This document shows, in pieces, positions 1 through 6,184 of a stretch of 8,636 nt of DNA; the stretch's first letter is position 1, and each line of letters opens with the position of its first letter. The DNA is taken from assembly GCA_934247855.1 (NCBI GenBank), contig CAKQKA010000068.1, positions 1-8,636 on the forward strand. Reading direction: 5' to 3'. The DNA comes from an uncultured Clostridia bacterium (GTDB lineage Bacteria; Bacillota; Clostridia; Christensenellales; Borkfalkiaceae). Position numbers and translations under genes: made by a program. The notes below the pieces were generated by a model. The model was not told the origin of the DNA. It ran no database searches and was given only the letters and a program-made list of their open reading frames with translations.

Positions 1-1
1 T

Positions 2-436
2 TTTGCTATATGGCTTGTGTCAAGTTTTTACTTTTGGCATTGGCGTATATGTGTTCTAATGAGGTTAAACAAAGGTGCGTTCAGAAATTGTAGCGGACTT
101 ACAAGTATAACTATACCGGGCAGCGTTACATCGATCGGTTATGGAGCATTCTATAATTGTAGCGGACTTACAAGTATCGAAATACCTAATAGTGTTACGT
201 CGATTGGTTACTATGCGTTCGCATATTGTAGCGGGCTTACAAGTATAACTATATGGGACAGCGTTACATCGATTGGTGATTATGCGTTCGCATATTGTAG
301 AGGGCTTGCAACAATAAATTTCAATGGCACGATTGCGCAATGGAAAAAGATAAGTAAATACACGAATTGGAAATATAACGTCCCATCAACCTGTGAGATA
401 CAATGCACTGACGGCACAATAAGTATTAACGCCTAA
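2..436 (+). CDS. BspA-type leucine-rich-repeat (LRR_5) protein, 3' end of gene
   Basis: The product resembles the C-terminal part of a BspA-like cell-surface LRR protein. Three 23-residue repeats and part of a fourth are seen, with the pattern GAF-x-x-CSGLTSI-x-IP-x-SVTSIG, followed by a tail (NFNGTIAQWKKI ... VPSTCEIQCTDGTISI) typical of the end of this family, so the stop at 434-436 looks genuine. Family members are usually secreted or surface-anchored and linked to adhesion or protein binding; the ligand here is unknown. The frame is open to the left edge. Possible internal starts are GTG at 17 and ATG at 59, but residues before about position 77 (FAIWLVSSFYFWHWRICVLM and on) do not look like LRR sequence, so the gene is either partial or a broken remnant. 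It uses AGT, ATA and AGC codons more than the downstream genes and is more AT-rich, which would fit separate acquisition. Confidence is high for the family and low for an intact gene. Confidence 0.72.
   Translation, partial: FAIWLVSSFYFWHWRICVLMRLNKGAFRNCSGLTSITIPGSVTSIGYGAFYNCSGLTSIEIPNSVTSIGYYAFAYCSGLTSITIWDSVTSIGDYAFAYCRGLATINFNGTIAQWKKISKYTNWKYNVPSTCEIQCTDGTISINA
77..310 (+). repeat. 69-bp tandem repeats encoding LRR units
   Basis: Direct tandem repeats with a 69-bp period start at 77, 146 and 215; a partial copy starts at 284. Each begins GC(G/A)TTC, contains TGTAG-(C/A)-G-G-(A/G)-CTT, and ends near TCGAT(T/C)GGT. By hand count the first and third units match at about 57 of 69 bases. 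Each unit encodes one 23-residue LRR, so the period keeps frame. Confidence 0.85.
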
Positions 437-467
437 GTTGCTTAACATTTCAACAAAAAAAACGAAC

Positions 468-500
468 AAAGGCTGTCGCGGGGGTTCCGTGGCGGCCTTT
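468..500 (+). terminator. Hairpin terminator after the LRR gene, likely bidirectional
   Basis: The arms 468-480 (AAAGGCTGTCGCG) and 488-500 (CGTGGCGGCCTTT) pair over 13 positions when G-U wobbles are allowed, around a 7-nt loop. On the + strand only a short T run (TTTT at 498-501) follows. On the minus strand the stem is followed by TTTGTTCG and eight Ts (complement of A454-A461 region), a better U tract. It starts 31 bases after the LRR stop codon. Confidence 0.7.
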
Positions 501-624
501 TGGCGTTGGAAGGCGGGGTAATCTTCGCTTCACGCCATTCTAAGATGCTCTCGCCTTGCTAAAACATACGAAAGGATCCGTCGGCAAGGCGTGCGCTTTT
601 TGCGTATATAAAACTCATTTTCGG
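501..624. other. Noncoding, structured stretch between two terminators
   Basis: I found no coding frame with a credible start and product here. Several pairings are possible. Arms 552-559 (CGCCTTGC) and 584-591 (GCAAGGCG) form a perfect 8-bp stem around a 24-nt loop, followed by TGCGCTTTTTG. AAGGCG at 510-515 could pair with the same CGCCTT at 552-557. TGGCGT at 501-506 can pair with ACGCCA at 532-537. This could be a small RNA, a processed leader or a decayed region; it matches no RNA family I recognise. Confidence 0.4.
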
Positions 625-648
625 CGGCGGGGAGAACCCCGCCGTTTT
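625..648 (+). terminator. Rho-independent terminator
   Basis: The arms 625-632 (CGGCGGGG) and 637-644 (CCCCGCCG) form a perfect 8-bp, GC-only stem with a tetraloop AGAA, followed by TTTT at 645-648 and another T run at 656-662. No open reading frame ends just before it on the + strand, so it either ends a noncoding transcript from 501-624 or backs up the terminator at 468-500. Confidence 0.8.
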
Positions 649-683
649 GCTTTACTTTTTTTAAATCAAAATCTAAAAAAGCA

Positions 684-712
684 TTGCAAAATTTAATTCT
701 TTATAGTAGAAT
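684..712 (+). promoter_or_regulatory. Sigma-A-type promoter for lplA-gcv operon
   Basis: TTGCAA (684-689) and TAGAAT (707-712) are separated by exactly 17 bases in AT-rich sequence directly after a strong terminator and about 80 bases before lplA. Transcription would begin near 719-720. This is the only good promoter-like match I see before the operon. Confidence 0.65.
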
Positions 713-719
713 ATATATG

Positions 720-793
720 TTATATAACTCGCCGGGAGCAAAGCGATTTTTTTGCGTTCAGGCGCGCTTTAAGGTAATACTACAGGTAAAACT
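720..793 (+). promoter_or_regulatory. Short 5' leader of the lplA-gcv transcript
   Basis: About 74 bases lie between the predicted transcription start and the lplA ATG. AAAGCG (740-745) can pair with CGCTTT (765-770), and a run of seven Ts sits at 747-753 inside that loop. The leader is too short for a tandem glycine riboswitch and shows none of its conserved core. The ribosome binding site of lplA is weak (AGG at 784-786, 7 bases before ATG). Confidence 0.35.
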
Positions 794-1768
794 ATGAACG
801 AATTTCGATTGATTTCTTCCGCGTCTGATAACCCGTATTTCAACCTTGCCGCGGAGAGCTGCATGGTAGATTCGGATAGCGGCGTGTATTTCTTTTTGTG
901 GATGAACGCGCCGACGGTGGTAATCGGTTATAATCAGAACCCGTTTTCGGAGTGCGCTCTTGATAAAATGCGTCAAAAAAACGTTTTTCTTGCAAGGCGG
1001 CGCACGGGTGGCGGAGCGGTGTTTCACGACGTCGGCAACCTGAATTTTTCTTTTGTGATGCCGCACGAGCTGTATGACGTGAAACGACAGTCTGCCGTTA
1101 TTTGCAATGCGCTGAAAAGTCTGGGTATCGATGCAGAGATTTCGGGGCGAAACGATCTGTTGGCGGACGGTCGCAAGTTTTCGGGCAACGCATACTACAA
1201 AGGCAAAACGCATCGTTTGCACCATGGAACCATAATGCTTAACGTGGATTTTAACGCTTTGTCGGGTTATTTAACGCCCGATCCGTCCAAATATCTGAAA
1301 AAAGGCGTGTCGTCGGTTAGGTCAAGAGTGGTAAATCTGTGCGAATTAAAGCCCGAGCTTACCATACAAGAACTGAAAAACGCTTTATTTTCGGCTTTTT
1401 GCAAAGAATATGGCGTAGGCGAGAACGTAAAAATCGAATCCATGGCAAACGAGCCGATCTATAACGCACTTGCAAAAGAGATCTCATCCGATGAATATTT
1501 ATACAAAAAATGGCAAGATTTTTCTTGCGACACAGCCGCCGATTTTTCTTGGGGGCATGTGAAAGCGTGCGTTAAAACAAATGGCGGAAAAATAGAACAA
1601 GTGATTTTTTCCACGGACGGGTTGTTTCCCGCAGCCGTGGATTTCGCCGAAAAATACCTGTCGGCCTGCGGCGGCAGCGTTGCCGAAAAACCGACGTTTC
1701 CCGAATCTTTTACCGAGGACGACAAAAAGGTGTTTTTCGATCTGACTGATTTAATAATGAGGAGATAG
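794..1768 (+). CDS. lplA: Lipoate-protein ligase A
   Basis: ATP-dependent ligase that activates free lipoate to lipoyl-AMP and transfers it to a lysine of a lipoyl domain, here most likely GcvH encoded two genes downstream; cytoplasmic. The 324-residue product carries the family motifs in order: RRTGGGAVFHD (69-79), GRNDLL (118-123), GRKFSGNA (126-133) with Lys128 as the expected lipoyl-AMP-binding lysine, HHGTIMLNVD (143-152), and KGVSSVRSRV (170-179). A C-terminal domain (about 245-324, with FSWGHVKACV and IFSTDGLFP) fits the accessory domain of full-length LplA (E. coli 338 residues), and no cysteine sits in the HHGT region, which argues against a LipM/LipL octanoyltransferase. It is first in the operon; its stop is one base before gcvT, so the two are probably translationally coupled. 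It implies scavenging of lipoate, but whether de novo synthesis genes exist elsewhere cannot be seen. Confidence 0.93.
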   Translation: MNEFRLISSASDNPYFNLAAESCMVDSDSGVYFFLWMNAPTVVIGYNQNPFSECALDKMRQKNVFLARRRTGGGAVFHDVGNLNFSFVMPHELYDVKRQSAVICNALKSLGIDAEISGRNDLLADGRKFSGNAYYKGKTHRLHHGTIMLNVDFNALSGYLTPDPSKYLKKGVSSVRSRVVNLCELKPELTIQELKNALFSAFCKEYGVGENVKIESMANEPIYNALAKEISSDEYLYKKWQDFSCDTAADFSWGHVKACVKTNGGKIEQVIFSTDGLFPAAVDFAEKYLSACGGSVAEKPTFPESFTEDDKKVFFDLTDLIMRR

Positions 1769-1769
1769 T

Positions 1770-2852
1770 ATGGATAAAAGAACGGTTTTATACCAAAAAC
1801 ACGTTGAACTCGGCGGCAAAATCGTAAGTTTTGCCGGTTGGGAACTGCCCGTTTCGTACAAGAACGGAATATTGCATGAACACGCCGTCGTGCGTGAAAA
1901 GGCAGGTTTGTTCGACGTTTCACACATGGGCGAAATTATGATAACGGGTGAAAATGCGACCGAGACTTTGCAAAAAATTGTAAGCAACCGTGTTGCGGAT
2001 ATGCAGTGCGGGCAGTGCCGTTACGCGCTTTTGCCTTATGCCGACGGCGGAATTGTGGACGATTTATTGATTTACAAGTTCACGGATAACAAATATTTGC
2101 TTGTAGTCAACGCCTCCAACGCAGACAAAGATTTTGCTCACATCACCGAAAATCTATCGGTCGGCGCGAAAGCCGAGAATATATCCGATAAAGTTTCGCA
2201 AGTGGCTCTGCAAGGTCCGCTTGCCGAAAAAATTATGGCAAAAGTGTGCGATTCTTCGCTTTTACCCGTTAAAAACTATCGTTTTGTGCCCGAAATTACG
2301 GTTGCGGGCAAAAAATGTCTTGTTTCAACAACAGGTTATACGGGTGAAAAAGGCTATGAAATCTATGCCGAAAACGCCGATATCGTAGAAATTTACGAAA
2401 GTCTTATGGCTGCGGGCGAGGAGTTCGGGCTTGAGCCGATCGGGCTTGGCGCGCGCGACACGCTCAGATTTGAAAGCTGCATGCCGCTTTACGGGCACGA
2501 GCTTACGAAAGATTACAAACTTAACGAGGTCGGTCTGGATTTTGCAATCAAGCATGGCTTAGGTTATCTCGGCGAAATGCCCGAAAACGCCGTACCCGAA
2601 TACACGCGCGCGGGCATAAAACTAATCGATAAAGGCGTTGCGCGCGAGCACGTCGATTTGTTCGACGAAGCGGGCGATAAAATCGGCATAACCACGTCCG
2701 GCGGAGTTTGCCCCACGCTCGGCGGTTCGTATGCAATGGTGCGCATACTTAAAAAGTACGAAAATCTTGACTGCGTTTTCGTAAAAGTGCGCGATAAACT
2801 GCTTAAAGCCGAATTTGTGCCCATGCCGTTTTACAAACGTGCGGATAAGTAA
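1770..2852 (+). CDS. gcvT: Glycine cleavage system T protein (aminomethyltransferase)
   Basis: Tetrahydrofolate-dependent aminomethyltransferase: it takes the aminomethyl group from lipoyl-GcvH, forms 5,10-methylene-THF and releases ammonia. The 360 residues match the usual full length. Motifs: FAGWELPVSY (21-30), FDVSHMGE (48-55), GGIVDDLLIYK (93-103) with Asp97 as the likely counterpart of the catalytic Asp101 of E. coli GcvT, VNASNADKD (113-121), TGYTGEKGYEIY (188-199), GLGARDTLRFE (225-235), and a C-terminal OB-like domain with TSGGVCPTLGGS (309-320) and FVPMPFY (349-355). The ATG follows GAGGAG (1759-1764) with a 5-base spacing, and this site lies inside the end of lplA. The family is well resolved from the related YgfZ by the complete THF-site motifs. 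Confidence 0.96.
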   Translation: MDKRTVLYQKHVELGGKIVSFAGWELPVSYKNGILHEHAVVREKAGLFDVSHMGEIMITGENATETLQKIVSNRVADMQCGQCRYALLPYADGGIVDDLLIYKFTDNKYLLVVNASNADKDFAHITENLSVGAKAENISDKVSQVALQGPLAEKIMAKVCDSSLLPVKNYRFVPEITVAGKKCLVSTTGYTGEKGYEIYAENADIVEIYESLMAAGEEFGLEPIGLGARDTLRFESCMPLYGHELTKDYKLNEVGLDFAIKHGLGYLGEMPENAVPEYTRAGIKLIDKGVAREHVDLFDEAGDKIGITTSGGVCPTLGGSYAMVRILKKYENLDCVFVKVRDKLLKAEFVPMPFYKRADK

Positions 2853-2934
2853 AGCAAGCCTGCCGAAAATGCGCGGGCTAAAAAAGTACAATAAATAAAA
2901 ATACATAATTCATAAATCAGCGGAGGAAACAACA

Positions 2935-3291
2935 ATGAAATTCAGCAAAACTCACGAATGGATAAAAGAAGAAGGCGAGGTAATTCTCGTCGGAATTACC
3001 GATTACGCGCAAAACGAAATGGGCGATATCGTCTATGCAGATCTGCCCGAGGTGGGAAAAGTTATCGCCGCGGGTGACGAGGTATGCGAACTGGAGTCGG
3101 TCAAAGCGGTTGCGCCCGTAAACTCGCCCGTCGGCGGTGAGGTCGTAGAGGTCAACGGCGCGTTGGACGACGATCCCTCGCTTATCAACCGCGAAGCCGA
3201 GACCGCATGGCTTTTCAAGGTTAAATCCGACGGTTCGCAAATCGACATGATGTGCGAAAGCGAATACAAAAAATACCTTAAAACGCTGTAA
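2935..3291 (+). CDS. gcvH: Glycine cleavage system H protein (lipoyl carrier)
   Basis: Small lipoylated shuttle protein of the glycine cleavage system, carrying the aminomethyl group from the P protein to the T protein and electrons to the E3 dehydrogenase. The 118-residue product starts KFSKTHEWI, has the lipoyl-attachment motif ESVKAVAP with Lys57 as the modified residue, and ends with the family's NGALDDDPSLIN and W-x-FKVK elements. It is slightly shorter than the common 125-130 residues, with no core motif missing. GGAGG at 2922-2926 lies 8 bases before the ATG. An 82-base gap separates it from gcvT; I see no terminator there, so it should be co-transcribed. Its natural modifying enzyme is the lplA product of the same operon. 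Confidence 0.96.
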   Translation: MKFSKTHEWIKEEGEVILVGITDYAQNEMGDIVYADLPEVGKVIAAGDEVCELESVKAVAPVNSPVGGEVVEVNGALDDDPSLINREAETAWLFKVKSDGSQIDMMCESEYKKYLKTL

Positions 3292-3358
3292 TTAGCGCTT
3301 CGCCTTAGCGAAATACAACCAATCGGAACTACTTGCTTATCGACAGGAGGACGAAAAA

Positions 3359-4672
3359 ATGGCAAAATACGTGCCACACACGCAAACCGACGTAAAGGAA
3401 ATGCTTTCCGCGCTCGGTTTAAAAAGTCCGTCGCAGCTTTTTGACGACGTACCGCAGTCAATCCGCTATCCCGATTGCGGAATGAAAGAGGGTATGTCTG
3501 AAGCCGACGCAGAAATGAAATTAAACGCGCTCGCCGCAAAAAACAAGGTATACGACACTGTTTTCATGGGCGCGGGTGCTTACAAACATTATATACCGGC
3601 GGCTGTGCGCAATCTTTCCGCGCGCAACGAATTCGTAACGGCATATACGCCGTATCAGGCGGAAATGTCGCAGGGTATACTGCAATCGATATACGAATAT
3701 CAGTCGCTTATTTGCAGGCTTACGGGAATGGACGTTTCCAACGCCTCGCATTACGACGGAGCGACCGCCGCTGCCGAGGCTTGCCTTATGTTTGCGGACG
3801 GCAAGCGTACTAAAGTGCTTATATCGTCGCTTGTTAAACCCGACGTAAAGCGCGTTATGGCGACTTATTTCGAAGGTCGCGGTCTTAAACTCGTAACCAT
3901 AGAATCGTTCGCCGCGTCCATGAATATGGAAAAACTCAACGAGGAGCTTAACGAAGAAGTTCTTGCCGTCTACCTTGAACAGCCTAACTTTTACGGCACG
4001 ATCGAGGATATGAACACCATTTCGCACCTCGTTCACTCGGCGGGCGCAAAACTTATCGTGGGTGTTTACCCCATAAGTCTGGGCTTACTTAAAAAGCCGT
4101 GCGAATACGATGCCGACGTTGCCGTAGGCGAAGCGCAGTGCTTAGGCTTGCCGCTTTCTTTTGGCGGTGCATATCTCGGCTTTATGGCTACAAAAGAGCA
4201 GTACATGCGCAAATTGCCGGGCAGAATTGTCGGAGAAACCACCGATCACGACGGCAAAAAAGCGTATGTTTTGACGCTTCAGGCGCGCGAGCAGCATATT
4301 CGTCGCGAAAAAGCGTCGTCCAACATTTGCTCTAACGAGGCGCACTGCGCTTTGACCGCGGGCATGTATTTGTCGTTTATGGGTAAAGAGGGTATTAAAG
4401 AGGTCGCAAAAGCGTGCGTAGCCAATGCGCACTATCTGCAATTCGCGCTTGCAAAAGCGGGGATAGGCGTAAAATATAAAGACGAGTTCTTCAATGAGTT
4501 TGTAACATTATCCAAGTGTACAGCCGAAAATATGCTCAACGCTTTGGCACAAAACGGTATACTCGGCGGTTACAAGGTGGGCACGCACGAAATTTTGTGG
4601 TGCGCTACCGAGCTTAACACTCGCGACGAAATGGACAGATGCGCCGAAATCTGCGGGGAGGTCAATAAGTGA
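3359..4672 (+). CDS. gcvPA: Glycine dehydrogenase (decarboxylating) subunit 1
   Basis: N-terminal half-equivalent of the P protein, forming a heteromer with GcvPB that decarboxylates glycine on PLP and transfers the aminomethyl group to lipoyl-GcvH. The 437 residues fit the split-subunit length. Motifs include PHTQTDVKEML (6-16), GAYKHYIPAAVR (73-84), YTPYQAEMSQG (96-106), LTGMDVSNASHYDGATA (121-137), LPLSFGGAYLGFMA (264-277), GRIVGET (288-294) and REQHIRREKASSNICSN (310-326). The PLP lysine is not in this subunit. AGGAGG at 3345-3350, 8 bases before ATG, supports the start. A split P protein is usual in Firmicutes, Thermotoga and archaea, in contrast to the fused ~950-residue enzyme of proteobacteria and eukaryotes. 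It joins gcvPB end-to-start. Confidence 0.96.
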   Translation: MAKYVPHTQTDVKEMLSALGLKSPSQLFDDVPQSIRYPDCGMKEGMSEADAEMKLNALAAKNKVYDTVFMGAGAYKHYIPAAVRNLSARNEFVTAYTPYQAEMSQGILQSIYEYQSLICRLTGMDVSNASHYDGATAAAEACLMFADGKRTKVLISSLVKPDVKRVMATYFEGRGLKLVTIESFAASMNMEKLNEELNEEVLAVYLEQPNFYGTIEDMNTISHLVHSAGAKLIVGVYPISLGLLKKPCEYDADVAVGEAQCLGLPLSFGGAYLGFMATKEQYMRKLPGRIVGETTDHDGKKAYVLTLQAREQHIRREKASSNICSNEAHCALTAGMYLSFMGKEGIKEVAKACVANAHYLQFALAKAGIGVKYKDEFFNEFVTLSKCTAENMLNALAQNGILGGYKVGTHEILWCATELNTRDEMDRCAEICGEVNK

Positions 4673-6096
4673 TGAAAACCGTATTCGAACTTTCTAAAAA
4701 GGGCAGAAAAGCGTGGCAGATTCCCACTTGCGAAGCCCCCGAATATGAATTGAAAAGCAAATTCGTAACCGAAACGGAAGCCGAATTGCCCGAGGTTGAC
4801 GAACTTACGCTCGTAAGACATTACATGGAACTTTCCAAAGCGTCGTTCGGCGTTGACGACGGATTTTATCCGTTGGGTTCATGCACGATGAAATATAATC
4901 CCAAGGTCAACGAGATCACAGCCTCGCTCAAGGGTTTCAGAGACGTTCACCCCTTGCAGAAAAAACGCGATATTCAGGGCAGCATAGAACTTATTTGCCG
5001 TTTGCAAAAGGCTCTTTGCGACATTACGGGTATGGATGCGGCTTCGCTTCAGCCCGCGGCGGGCGCGCACGGCGAATTTACGGGTTTGAAAATAATCCGC
5101 AAATATCATTTGAGCCGCGGCGACGTCAATCGTACCAAAGTAATTGTTCCCGACTCGGCTCACGGCACAAACCCCGCAAGCAGCGCGCTTTGCGGAATGG
5201 AAATAGTAAACATTGCCTCCAACGAGCAAGGGCTTGTCGATCTCGACGCTTTGCGCGCCGCGTGCGACGAGCATACCGCCGCTTTCATGCTCACCAACCC
5301 CAACACGCTCGGTAAGTTTGAAAAACAGATTCTCGATATTTCGCGCATCGTGCATGACGCCGGCGGACTTTTGTATTACGACGGAGCGAATCTTAACGCC
5401 ATAATGGGCGTGGCTCGTCCCGCGGATATGGGGTTCGACGTGGTTCACCTGAACTTACACAAAACGTTTTCCACGCCGCACGGCGGCGGCGGTCCGGGCA
5501 GCGGCCCCGTTTGCGTAAAAGCGGAACTCGCCGAATTCTTGCCCACGCCCGTTGCCATGAAAGATAAATCGTCCACTTACTCGCTCATAGAGCCAGAAAG
5601 GACGATCGGTAAGGTAAAGGCGTTCTACGGCAATTTTAACGTGCTTGTAAAAGCGTACACATATATTCTCGTGCTGGGCGAGGAGGGGTTGCGCAACGCA
5701 TCCGAAATGGCGGTTCTTAACGCCAACTATTTCAAAAAACTTCTTGAAAAATACGATACGCACAAGGGCGAGCGTTGCATGCACGAGTTCGTGTTGTCTA
5801 TGGAAAAGGTAAAACAGGATACGGGCGTTTCCGCGCTCGATATCGCAAAAGCTATGATCGATTGCGGTATTCATCCGCCTACAATGTATTTTCCGCAGAT
5901 CGTACACGAGGCTCTTATGTTCGAGCCGACCGAAACCGAAAGCAAGGAAACTCTCGAAGAGGCTGCCACCGCGATTATCGGCATTATCGACAGGGCGTAT
6001 ACCGATCCAGATTCGCTTAAAGCCGCTCCTGTGACTACCGCTGTCGGCAGACCGGACGAGGTTAAGGCGGCAAGAACGCCCAAACTCAGGGATTAA
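4672..6096 (+). CDS. gcvPB: Glycine dehydrogenase (decarboxylating) subunit 2
   Basis: PLP-binding subunit of the split P protein; with GcvPA it releases CO2 from glycine and loads the remaining aminomethyl group on GcvH. From the ATG the product has 474 residues. Motifs: FYPLGSCTMKYNPK (from residue 65), LQPAAGAHGEFTG (126-138), DSAHGTNPAS (161-170), YYDGANLNAI (235-244) and LNLHKTFSTPHGGGGPGSGP, whose lysine 264 (codon 5461-5463) is the expected Schiff-base residue. Two starts are possible: ATG at 4672, overlapping the gcvPA stop as TGATG with GGGGAGG (4655-4661) 10 bases upstream, or an adjacent GTG at 4669 with 7-base spacing that adds one residue. I prefer ATG but the difference is one codon. 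The overlap implies coupled translation and roughly equal subunit output. No lpd (E3) gene follows, so dihydrolipoyl dehydrogenase must come from elsewhere. Confidence 0.96.
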   Translation: MKTVFELSKKGRKAWQIPTCEAPEYELKSKFVTETEAELPEVDELTLVRHYMELSKASFGVDDGFYPLGSCTMKYNPKVNEITASLKGFRDVHPLQKKRDIQGSIELICRLQKALCDITGMDAASLQPAAGAHGEFTGLKIIRKYHLSRGDVNRTKVIVPDSAHGTNPASSALCGMEIVNIASNEQGLVDLDALRAACDEHTAAFMLTNPNTLGKFEKQILDISRIVHDAGGLLYYDGANLNAIMGVARPADMGFDVVHLNLHKTFSTPHGGGGPGSGPVCVKAELAEFLPTPVAMKDKSSTYSLIEPERTIGKVKAFYGNFNVLVKAYTYILVLGEEGLRNASEMAVLNANYFKKLLEKYDTHKGERCMHEFVLSMEKVKQDTGVSALDIAKAMIDCGIHPPTMYFPQIVHEALMFEPTETESKETLEEAATAIIGIIDRAYTDPDSLKAAPVTTAVGRPDEVKAARTPKLRD

Positions 6097-6118
6097 AATA
6101 TAAATATAGCATATATCG

Positions 6119-6160
6119 CCGCCGAACCTTGCTTGATGCTTCGGAGTCGGTGTTCGGCGG
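6119..6160 (+). other. Intergenic 9-bp stem between gcvPB and nrnA
   Basis: CCGCCGAAC (6119-6127) and GTTCGGCGG (6152-6160) are perfectly complementary around a 24-base loop. Neither strand has a T run after the stem, so it is unlikely to be an intrinsic terminator. It sits in the 88-base gap between the gcv genes and the NrnA-like gene and may be an RNA processing or stability element that separates the two halves of the transcript. Confidence 0.5.
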
Positions 6161-6184
6161 TAATAAACCATGCCGGAGAAAGAA

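Noticed and set aside
740..770. Attenuator in the lplA leader (AAAGCG/CGCTTT with a run of Ts)
   Set aside because: The T run lies inside the loop rather than after the stem, and the stem is only 6 bp, so it does not form a terminator.
437..793. CRISPR array, tRNA or other known RNA gene in the left intergenic region
   Set aside because: There are no regularly spaced direct repeats and no tRNA-like arms; only hairpins and a promoter are supported.
758..1225. Long minus-strand open frames opposite lplA and the gcv genes
   Set aside because: They are shadows of the well-identified + strand genes, with arginine-rich low-information translations and no recognisable motifs or start sites.
2857..2879. 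Hairpin AGCCTGC / GCGGGCT after gcvT as a terminator
   Set aside because: The stem is only 7 bp with one G-U pair and is followed by As, not Ts, so it cannot be an intrinsic terminator on the + strand.
3299..3312. TTCGC-CTTA-GCGAA hairpin between gcvH and gcvPA
   Set aside because: A 5-bp stem is expected by chance and has no T run; gcvH and gcvPA most likely share a transcript.
6170..6184. Upstream ATG for the NrnA-like gene
   Set aside because: It lacks a good ribosome binding site, whereas GGAG at 6175-6178 is ideally spaced for ATG 6185.
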